From: CAZMVU01 sp964569295
Lineage (GTDB): Bacteria; Hydrogenedentota; Hydrogenedentia; Hydrogenedentales; JAGMZX01
Direction of reading: 5' to 3'
DNA length: 29,059 nucleotides
Assembly (NCBI GenBank): GCA_964569295.1
Contig: CAZMVU010000039.1
Coordinates: 1 to 29,059, forward strand
Below, piece after piece: positions 1 through 6,084 of the stretch; the stretch's first letter is position 1, and the number at the start of each line of letters is the position of its first letter. The notes under the pieces are model-generated. The model was not told the origin of the DNA. It made no database searches and saw only the letters and a list, made by a program, of their open reading frames with translations. The translations under genes were made by a program, and so were the position numbers.

Positions 1-55
1 CCCTTTTTGCTTCACTTTTTCACCAACAGCGCGGTAGTACAAAAACTGCACCCTT

Positions 56-79
56 CTTTAACCGTTTGCCGTGGGCCGT
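56..79 (+). repeat. 24-bp repeat, copy 1 (inverted relative to 2056-2079)
   Basis: Built from 7-base words of the type CCGTTTG and CCGTGGG. Its reverse complement lies at 2056-2079 with 2 mismatches in 24. A second small match, 7-15 against the reverse complement of 2091-2099, is 9 of 9 and lies farther out on both sides. Confidence 0.8.
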
Positions 80-90
80 TTCCCAACGCA

Positions 91-128
91 GGTATTCGCT
101 ATCACGGGGCAGATTGGCGAAACAAGTG
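91..128 (+). repeat. 38-bp direct repeat, copy 1
   Basis: Starts GGTATTCGCTATCACGG and ends GAAACAAGTG. It matches 2009-2046 in the same orientation at 35 of 38 positions. The two copies bracket the DUF4236 gene and the repeat-rich region downstream of it. Confidence 0.85.
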
Positions 129-179
129 TGTCCATTGCTCCATAGGGATAAATAACTATGAACATATGTTTAACTGACA

Positions 180-206
180 CGGCTGTTCGTGACGTCAGCA
201 CAGCCG
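180..206. promoter_or_regulatory. Inverted repeat with internal TGACGTCA palindrome
   Basis: The arms CGGCTGT (180-186) and ACAGCCG (200-206) pair perfectly. The 13-base loop holds the 8-base palindrome TGACGTCA (190-197). This could be an operator or an RNA hairpin upstream of the DUF4236 gene; function is inferred from position only. Confidence 0.35.
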
Positions 207-304
207 CACAGTAATAACCATAAGGTTGTTCTGGGAGGGGCTGCGGGTGTCTCGGACACTACGGGTCCGTCATCCTTCACGGTGTTTGCATCTTCCCCCC
301 AACA

Positions 305-334
305 ATGTTCATGCTGCTATGCGCGCATGAACAT
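305..334. promoter_or_regulatory. Perfect 9-bp hairpin upstream of the DUF4236 gene
   Basis: The arms ATGTTCATG (305-313) and CATGAACAT (326-334) are perfect complements with a 12-base loop. A run of eight T follows at 344-351, nine bases beyond the stem. The gap and AT-rich stem argue against a classical intrinsic terminator; an operator or attenuator-like element 65 bases before the start codon is possible. Confidence 0.4.
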
Positions 335-398
335 CCGGGACCGTTTTTTTTGAAAGAGGCCATGTCTTTGAGACAGCGTGGTGCAAGGAGGTGTTCCC

Positions 399-1439
399 GT
401 GGCTTTTCGATTCTGGCGGCGCGTAGGCCTTGCGCCGGGCATCACGATGAACTTGAGCAAGTCGGGCGGCTCGTTGTCGTTTGGGCCGCGGGGGGCAAAG
501 TTCACCGTGAGCCCGCGGGGAAACCGCGCGACAGCGGGCCTGCCGGGGACGGGCCTTTTCTACACGCAACGGCTCGCCGGGGGCCAATCTTCGGGCGCTG
601 GCGCACGCAATGAAGGTGCCCCCGAGGCGCCCGTGGTCGACGTGAACGACCGGCTTACGTTGGGCTTTTTCAAGCGGCTCGCCACCCCGGCTGACGAAGA
701 GGCCCTGGTCGACGGCTGCCGCGCCATGATCACCGGCAACGAGGAGGAAGCCCTCGAACACCTGAAAAACGCCTTGCACCTTGCCGATGCCGCCTATCTT
801 GCGGGCTTCCTCGCGTTGAAACGGGAACGGCTTCATGAGGCCGGGCAATGCCTGACGGCGGCCGCACAGAAGCATGAGGAACTGGGCCGGTATTTCGCGA
901 AGTATCAGCTCGATGCGATCACGAGCATCCCCCTCACCGATGAAGTGGTGGCGCATGTCGGCCCGGATTTGCGCGGGGTGTTGCTCGGTCTGGTCGAGGT
1001 CTACCAGGGGCTCGAGCGATGGAAGGACGCGGTGGCTACGCTGGAGCGGCTGCTGCGCATCGAGCCGGACGACGTGGTAGTGAAGTTGTCTGTCGCGGAG
1101 GTGCTGCTGGATGCGAAGCCGGACGATCCGGACATGTGCCAGCGCGTGGTGCATTTCGCGGAGGGTGTCGACAACGAGACACCCATACACGCCGCCCTAT
1201 TGCTGTACAAGGCGCGGGCCCTGCGCGGCCTCGGCCTGCTCGATGCTGCCCGCAACACGCTCACCACCGCGCTCCGCCGCAAGAAGGATCGCCCCGGCGA
1301 TCTCCTGCGCGCACTGCGTTATGAGCGTGCCCTGGTCTACGAGGCCCTCGGCAACGGCCGCCGGGCGCGCAAGGATCTCGAGCGGCTCTATGCGCAGGCC
1401 CCCGGCTACGAAGACGTGGCGCACCGGCTCGGGCTATAG
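399..1439 (+). CDS. DUF4236 domain protein with C-terminal tetratricopeptide repeats
   Basis: 346 residues. I chose GTG at 399 because AAGGAGGT (385-392) sits six bases upstream and the protein then begins MAFRFWRR, the usual DUF4236 opening. Residues 1-57 are the short Gly/Arg/Ser-rich DUF4236 module (LNLSKSG-like, FGPRGAKFTV, TAGLPGTGL). From about residue 90 the protein is helical with TPR-like pairs, such as the segment around YQGLERWKDAVATLERLL and the one around LRGLGLLDAARNTLTTAL. TPRs usually mediate protein binding; DUF4236 has no firmly known function. There is no signal peptide, so it is probably cytoplasmic. No operon partner is seen. Confidence 0.85.
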   Translation: MAFRFWRRVGLAPGITMNLSKSGGSLSFGPRGAKFTVSPRGNRATAGLPGTGLFYTQRLAGGQSSGAGARNEGAPEAPVVDVNDRLTLGFFKRLATPADEEALVDGCRAMITGNEEEALEHLKNALHLADAAYLAGFLALKRERLHEAGQCLTAAAQKHEELGRYFAKYQLDAITSIPLTDEVVAHVGPDLRGVLLGLVEVYQGLERWKDAVATLERLLRIEPDDVVVKLSVAEVLLDAKPDDPDMCQRVVHFAEGVDNETPIHAALLLYKARALRGLGLLDAARNTLTTALRRKKDRPGDLLRALRYERALVYEALGNGRRARKDLERLYAQAPGYEDVAHRLGL

Positions 1440-1540
1440 AGGGCGCAGTTGCAGGAACGAATGAGGTTTGAGGCCTGTAAGCCCGTGCTAGCAATGACAG
1501 ACGTGTACGAGAACCGCCTTACAGCCCGTGGGTGGACTTT

Positions 1541-1632
1541 GCCACGCAAGGCCCCAGGGAGGGCGAGCGTCCCCGCGAGCCGAAACGCCACGCAAGCCGC
1601 CAGGGAGGGCGAGCGTCCCCGCGAGCCGAAAC
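1541..1632. repeat. Two tandem 46-bp repeats, each with a short hairpin
   Basis: Copies 1541-1586 and 1587-1632 are adjacent and differ at two positions. Each contains GGC-GA-GCG-TCCC-CGC-GA-GCC (1562-1581 and 1608-1627): two 3-bp stems separated by a tandem G.A/A.G mismatch and closed by a TCCC loop. On the other strand the loop reads GGGA, a GNRA-type tetraloop. I recall similar words as dispersed repeats in PVC-type genomes, but that is memory, not a search. Confidence 0.85.
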
Positions 1633-1735
1633 TGGACATAAAACCCCAAGATAGTGGTCTTCATAGCCCCCCCGTATCGGCGCGGGTAGCGGTTCTTGCC
1701 CACACGTTATCGCTATGACTCACGATGTATGCGCC

Positions 1736-1973
1736 CTTTGGACTGCGGTGGCTTGCCGCCGCTTTTCCCGCGAAGACCGTGTGTAAACGCTGGCGCGCAA
1801 GCCGGGAGAAAAAGGGCTTCGCGGCCTCCGGCCCAAGTGTCCTGCGCACGAGCCGACAAGGATTCAAGGACACCGCTGGCGACTGCGTACGGTGGTTGTT
1901 CTCCCGCCTTGGACAAACGCACGCACTTCAGCCCCCGCGCGCAAAAGCGATGGCAAGCCACCGCAGTCCAAAG
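1736..1973. repeat. Long nested inverted repeat (MITE- or structured-RNA-like)
   Basis: The outer arms 1736-1766 and 1943-1973 are reverse complements at 29 of 31 positions. Two shorter perfect pairs nest inside: CGGGAGAA (1803-1810) with TTCTCCCG (1899-1906), and GTGTCCT (1837-1843) with AGGACAC (1867-1873). The 238-bp unit encodes no transposase. It could be a non-autonomous element, a cruciform or a folded RNA. Confidence 0.8.
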
Positions 1974-2008
1974 TAGCGCCAACACCATGGCTATCCCCAT
2001 CGCACGCT

Positions 2009-2046
2009 GGTATTCGCTATCACGGAACAGATTGGTGAAACAAGTG
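2009..2046 (+). repeat. 38-bp direct repeat, copy 2
   Basis: Same orientation as 91-128, with three substitutions. The motif inverted relative to 56-79 follows at 2056-2079, so the two sites share parts but in different arrangements. Confidence 0.85.
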
Positions 2047-2055
2047 CGCCGCATC

Positions 2056-2079
2056 ACGGCTCACGGCAAACGGCTAAAG
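2056..2079 (-). repeat. 24-bp repeat, copy 2 (inverted relative to 56-79)
   Basis: The reverse complement of 56-79 with 2 mismatches. The flanking GTGAAGCAA (2091-2099) is the exact reverse complement of 7-15. Confidence 0.8.
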
Positions 2080-2217
2080 GCTCATGAAATGTGAAGCAAC
2101 AAGTGGACTCGCTCGTGTCCGTCCCGTTTTGCTCACCTGTACTTGTCGTTGAAAAACCCGCTACATGGGCAGGAGAAGAACGGCGGCCGCTTTTTTGTCG
2201 GGTTCAAAGAGCAGCAA

Positions 2218-2232
2218 CGGCCCTTATGGCCG
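2218..2232 (-). terminator. Weak hairpin just beyond the hydrolase stop
   Basis: CGGCC (2218-2222) and GGCCG (2228-2232) pair around a 5-base loop immediately downstream of the minus-strand hydrolase. No good T-run follows on that strand, so it is at best a weak or factor-assisted terminator. Confidence 0.25.
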
Positions 2233-2238
2233 CGGGGC

Positions 2239-3327
2239 CTAGTGCCGGGTCCTCGTGGTGCCGGCGGTATCGGATGGGGTGTCGTTTTCCGGTGCGGTAT
2301 GCGGCAGGTTATGCGCATTGCGCGCCGTGCCGCTGTGGGCGGTGGGCGGCTTCGGCAATACATCGGCGCCGGTCTTGCGATGCGCTTTGTGTGCCGGGCC
2401 CTTGCCGGCCGTGGGCTTGGTGGCGGTGTCTTGCGTCGTTTTCTTTCTTCGGGGGGTTGTTGCCGCCTTCTTCCCGGCCGGGGCCTGTTTGTCCGCGGCC
2501 TTTCGTTTGATCTTGCTTTTGCGCTTCTGTGCGCGCGCATCCGTTGCTGCCTGCGCGGCTTTCCGCTGGTGTTCACAGGCCGCGTCGAGGCGATGCGCGA
2601 TGACCCGGTAGGCCTGGGCATTCCACACGAGCCCGATGTGCGAGCCTGTTACCTCGACATCCGTTTCCGGGTCGTTGTTGATGCAGACCGGCCAGTCCAC
2701 GACGCCGTCGTTTTTTGTATACACCGCAGTTTGGGGGATGTTTTGCGGAAAGGCGTAGCGCATGGTACATGAAAACCCGCACGCGCAGGTGGTGGTGAAG
2801 CATTGCTTGCCGCGGCACCGGCGGCCGTGAATGCGCTTGCGCACATGCTCGATGGTACGGTGCACCCAGGGACTTACCCGCACCCCGCGGAATGGGGCGG
2901 CCAGCATGATTACCGACGCGATGCGGTCCGGGCGCCGCGCGGCGATGCCCCGGGCCAAGACGCCGCCCAGGCTGTGGCCCACCAAATGGATCCGTTGGCC
3001 GTTTTTTGCGTGGACGCGGTTCACCGTGCCCATCAGCCGGTGTATGAGCAGGTCGGGGCATTCGGCGTTCTGCCCGATATGCGACATGTACGCGCGGTAG
3101 CCGATACGCCGCAACCACAGGTATAACTCGAGCAGGTAGAAATCACACCCGAGAAACCCCGGCACGAGTATGACCGGTTCCCCGTTGCCGTGCGGCACAT
3201 TGAAGCCGTAGTAGACGGGGGAAGCCTTCATCTTGAGGTAGTCGAGCGCACTGAAGGCTTCCCGCCAAAAGGCAATGCCGACTCCCTGCGGTTCCTCAAT
3301 CGAGGCGACTGCACCGCGTACTGCCAT
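2239..3327 (-). CDS. Alpha/beta hydrolase (lipase-like) with Cys cluster and basic tail
   Basis: 362 residues. The start ATG at 3327 has an AGGAG-type site (complement of 3335-3341) about seven bases upstream. The core is a lipase-type alpha/beta hydrolase: VILVPGFLG near residue 52 (oxyanion-hole region), nucleophile elbow GHSLGG with Ser119, probable acid Asp207 in TKNDGVVDW, and probable His230 in GSHIGL. Residues 171-187 hold five cysteines (CX4CX4CXCX3C) between the elbow and the acid, where a lid would be. From about 250 the protein is a Lys/Ala/Thr-rich, probably disordered, tail of some 110 residues. No signal peptide is seen. It is divergent from a WS/DGAT gene, which fits storage-lipid or wax-ester turnover; the substrate is unknown. 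Confidence 0.85.
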   Translation of the reverse strand: MAVRGAVASIEEPQGVGIAFWREAFSALDYLKMKASPVYYGFNVPHGNGEPVILVPGFLGCDFYLLELYLWLRRIGYRAYMSHIGQNAECPDLLIHRLMGTVNRVHAKNGQRIHLVGHSLGGVLARGIAARRPDRIASVIMLAAPFRGVRVSPWVHRTIEHVRKRIHGRRCRGKQCFTTTCACGFSCTMRYAFPQNIPQTAVYTKNDGVVDWPVCINNDPETDVEVTGSHIGLVWNAQAYRVIAHRLDAACEHQRKAAQAATDARAQKRKSKIKRKAADKQAPAGKKAATTPRRKKTTQDTATKPTAGKGPAHKAHRKTGADVLPKPPTAHSGTARNAHNLPHTAPENDTPSDTAGTTRTRH

Positions 3328-3463
3328 TCAGGTATCTCCTCAACAAAATGCGCCTTAACCCATGCAATTGTAGCAGACTGGCGCCGGTCGCGCGCACCTT
3401 TGCAACGACACCGCATCCACGCGCCCAGCGCCCCGGGCTCCTAAGTGAGCGTACCACCAACCC

Positions 3464-3493
3464 TTGTGATATTCCAAACTCGTTCGGTATAAT
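3464..3493 (+). promoter_or_regulatory. Sigma70-type promoter of the WS/DGAT gene, with overlapping palindrome
   Basis: TTGTGA (3464-3469), an 18-base spacer and a perfect TATAAT (3488-3493). The -10 box sits inside the inverted repeat GTTCG-N7-CGAAC (3482-3498), so a repressor could bind over it. A C5/G5 hairpin (3503-3517) lies in the leader before the ATG at 3541. Confidence 0.6.
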
Positions 3494-3540
3494 CGAACAA
3501 TTCCCCCTTCGCGGGGGGCGAAGCGCGGGAGACAAGGAAT

Positions 3541-5043
3541 ATGCCGGATAGCAACGGAAAGTTGAGCCAGCGGCTCTCGGCGATGGATGCGTTCTTTCTG
3601 TACCTCGAGGCGGAGGAACAGCCCATGCATGTGGGCGCGGTGTGCCTGTTCGAGGGGAGATTGCCTTATGCACAATTTGTGAAGACCCTCGAGTCCCGGC
3701 TGCACATGGTGCCGCGTTACCGGCAACGCGCGCTCATCCCTCCCTTCAATATCGGCCACCCGGTGTGGCAGGAAGACCCGCACTTCGACATTCGCAACCA
3801 CATCTTCCGGCTCAAGCTGCCCGCACCGGGCACGGATGAAGAGCTGCGCAAACTCTCGGGGCAGATACTCACCGGCGCCCTCGACCGCAACAAGCCCCTG
3901 TGGGAGATATACTTTGTCGAGGGCCTCACCGGCAAGCGCACGGCCCTTGTCGTCAAGGTGCATCATTGCATGGTCGATGGTGTGGCGGGTATCGGCCTGG
4001 CGCTCGTACTGCTCGATGTCGTGCCCAATCCGCCGAAGACGCGCAAGCCGCCTTATAAGCCTGGCCCCCTGCCGGACACCGGGCAGCTCATGTACGATGC
4101 GCTGTGGGACAACATGATCGAGGGTGTGCGCCACTGGACGCGCTGGCAGCGCAGTGCCGCCGCCTATGCACGCGGGTTCGAGCGCAGGGATATTCTGCGG
4201 AACGTCAAGAAATTCAGCGAGACCATGGGGCGTTTTCTCCTGCCCTATACGCGCATGCCCTTTAACAAACCGCTATCCGGCGAGCGTATTCTTCTCTGGC
4301 GCGACTATGCCTTCGCCGATGCACGCGCCATTCGTGCGGTTGTAGGGGGTACCGTGAACGACGTGATCCTCACGGTGCTCAGCAGCGCCGTGCGCGAGCT
4401 GCACAAGGTGCGCCGGCAGGAAAGGCGGATACCGCCGAGTTTGCGCGTGCTCGTGCCGGTGAATGTGCGCCGTGAAACCGAGCGTGCCTCCCTGGGCAAC
4501 CACATTTCGCTGATGCCCGTCGAGGTGCCGCTCATGCCCGGCAGCGCCGTCGAACGGCTGCAGGCCACCAGCGTGCGGATGCGGGAATTGAAAGAGGCCA
4601 AGGTGGCCGACGCCATCAGCCTCATGTTCGACGTGTTTCAGGGCGCGCCGGCGCTGTTGCAGCATGCATCGCTGCGGGCCATGGCCAAGCCGGGCGTCCA
4701 AACCCTGCTTGACCGGTTGGCGGGCCCCGTACCGCCGGCCAACCTGATCTGCACCAACGTCCCCGGCCCGCAGATACCGCTGTATGTGTGCGGGCACCGG
4801 CTCACGGCCATGTACCCCACGCTGCCCGTCGCCCTCGAGATGGGCATTAACCTTGCCATTACCAGCTACGACCAGAAGCTATGCATCACTTTCGTGGGCG
4901 ATCAGGTTGTGGCGGATGACATGAACCTTCTGGCGGACTACTTCGATGCGGCGTTCCGTGAGTTGCGCGATGCCGCTGCGGTGAAAGAATCCCAGTACGT
5001 CGAGATTACGCGCCGTGCCCGCGAGGAAGAAACGGCGTTGTAG
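3541..5043 (+). CDS. Wax ester synthase / diacylglycerol acyltransferase (WS/DGAT family)
   Basis: 500 residues, a typical family length. These enzymes use acyl-CoA to esterify fatty alcohols or diacylglycerol, making wax esters or triacylglycerol at the inner membrane or lipid inclusions. The condensing motif HHxxxDG is HHCMVDG at residues 141-147. The N-terminus has the family pattern LSAMDAFFLYLE; PLW is at 119-121; a TVNDVILTVLS segment stands for the ND motif; the C-terminal half matches the WS/DGAT C-terminal domain (NHISLMPVEVPL, NVPGP). The ATG at 3541 has a weak AAGGA only two bases away. The divergent lipase-like gene suggests synthesis and breakdown are encoded together. Substrate choice cannot be read from sequence. 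Confidence 0.93.
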   Translation: MPDSNGKLSQRLSAMDAFFLYLEAEEQPMHVGAVCLFEGRLPYAQFVKTLESRLHMVPRYRQRALIPPFNIGHPVWQEDPHFDIRNHIFRLKLPAPGTDEELRKLSGQILTGALDRNKPLWEIYFVEGLTGKRTALVVKVHHCMVDGVAGIGLALVLLDVVPNPPKTRKPPYKPGPLPDTGQLMYDALWDNMIEGVRHWTRWQRSAAAYARGFERRDILRNVKKFSETMGRFLLPYTRMPFNKPLSGERILLWRDYAFADARAIRAVVGGTVNDVILTVLSSAVRELHKVRRQERRIPPSLRVLVPVNVRRETERASLGNHISLMPVEVPLMPGSAVERLQATSVRMRELKEAKVADAISLMFDVFQGAPALLQHASLRAMAKPGVQTLLDRLAGPVPPANLICTNVPGPQIPLYVCGHRLTAMYPTLPVALEMGINLAITSYDQKLCITFVGDQVVADDMNLLADYFDAAFRELRDAAAVKESQYVEITRRAREEETAL

Positions 5044-5121
5044 CCGGCCGTAGACACGGCGTGCGCCGGATCGGGGGGGCAGTCCTGCGCGCCGGCGGAA
5101 GGGAAGACGCGGCACGGCCTG

Positions 5122-5709
5122 CTACACCTCGTTCACATGGCACGACATGATGAGCAGATCTTGCGTGACCCCGTTCTGGTCCATTAACCAGTCGGTGAGG
5201 AGCGCTTCCGCCTTGAAGCCGAGATTCTCGAGCATCTGCTTTACATGGGTCTGGTCGCGGCGCATATTCACCACAAGCCGTTGCAGGCCGCGCTCGCGCG
5301 CTATCTGGAACATTTCATTGACCAGTTTGCTCGCCAGCCCCAGCCCGCGCGCATGTTTGGCCAGCACCACGCGTATTTCGCCAAGATGGTGCGTCCACAT
5401 GAGTTGATCCAGGTGCAGGCTGCCATAGCCGATGATGCCTTCTTCCGCATCTTCGGCCAGCACCGTGATCGTCGCGCCCCGCTCGAGCTTATCCACCCAG
5501 TCATCCAGCACCTCGTTCGCCGTGATGTCCTTGCGCAGGTACATCACGTCTTCCGCGGGCAACGCGCGGCTGAACACCAGCAGGGCGTCGCGATCCTCGG
5601 GCGTCATGAGGCGGAACGTGACTTCGCGATCCCCCACTTTCTCGGTCCAGGGATAGTTGCGGCTCGACTTCGGCGCCGGCTTGGTCTTGGGTTCGGCCTT
5701 CTTTCTCAT
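5122..5709 (-). CDS. GNAT family N-acetyltransferase
   Basis: 195 residues from the ATG at 5709, preceded by GGGGAG. The frame stays open to 5811, but that extension runs through a palindromic region and looks untranslated. The N-terminus is Lys/Pro-rich (1-20). The GNAT fold covers about 28-190, with the beta4 strand EIRVVLA, the acetyl-CoA pyrophosphate loop HARGLGLASKL around 119-129, and QMLENLGF near the C-terminus, common in N-acetyltransferases. It transfers acetyl from acetyl-CoA to an unknown amine. It converges with the WS/DGAT gene (78 bases between stops) and shows no link to its neighbours. Confidence 0.88.
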   Translation of the reverse strand: MRKKAEPKTKPAPKSSRNYPWTEKVGDREVTFRLMTPEDRDALLVFSRALPAEDVMYLRKDITANEVLDDWVDKLERGATITVLAEDAEEGIIGYGSLHLDQLMWTHHLGEIRVVLAKHARGLGLASKLVNEMFQIARERGLQRLVVNMRRDQTHVKQMLENLGFKAEALLTDWLMDQNGVTQDLLIMSCHVNEV

Positions 5710-6084
5710 GAAACTCCCCGTTCGCCGCGATGTGCCATTTCTAAACGTCGCCGCGGCACTACCTGGGTAAACGTGCCGCGGCTCCCCACACCCGCGTCCG
5801 GACGCCGTCATTGCGCGGCGGATTGCTGCGGCGTCTGGCGCAGCCCGTGCGTCTGCTGCGCATGAACGTATGCTTACTGAAAAACTCTACCCATATAGGC
5901 CGTACAAAAGCAACCCAATTTCCCGGGCCATCCAGCACGCCCGTGCGGATCAGGGGCGAGCGGCCGCGGCCGGCGGCAGGCTGGCAAGGGTCGTTACGGA
6001 ACGCGGCCGGCAAGACATCCCGGCGCATGGTCATGTACAATTTGTCCCCGGAAAGCCGCCATACGCCACCCAAAGGACCAGCTC
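5710..6084. other. Gene-free region between divergent genes, with palindromes
   Basis: Contains a perfect 12-bp palindrome GCGTCCGGACGC (5794-5805) that overlaps a second inverted repeat, GACGCCG (5801-5807) with CGGCGTC (5829-5835), so the two structures exclude each other. A TACAAT (6036-6041) could be a -10 box for the gene at 6085, but no good -35 lies at the right distance. Confidence 0.5.

Larger units (their letters stand above)
1..398. other. Gene-free leader region with repeats and hairpins
   Basis: No convincing coding frame. It contains a 24-base motif (56-79) found inverted at 2056-2079, a 38-base motif (91-128) found in direct orientation at 2009-2046, an inverted repeat at 180-206, a perfect hairpin at 305-334 and a run of eight T at 344-351. 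A small ORF across 305-613 is the wrong frame of the DUF4236 gene. The region probably carries the promoter of the gene at 399, but I see no clear -35/-10 pair. Confidence 0.6.
1440..2238. other. Gene-free repeat-rich region
   Basis: About 800 bases without a believable gene between the DUF4236 gene and the end of the minus-strand hydrolase. It holds a tandem 46-bp repeat (1541-1632), a nested long inverted repeat (1736-1973) and the second copies of the repeats found at 1-128. The ORFs here run through the repeats and look fortuitous. Confidence 0.7.

Noticed and set aside
1541..1632. CRISPR array
   Set aside because: Only two directly adjacent 46-bp units with no spacers between them and no cas genes.
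5710..5811. 34-residue N-terminal extension of the GNAT protein
   Set aside because: It crosses palindromes, lacks a ribosome site, and the ATG at 5709 has GGGGAG upstream.
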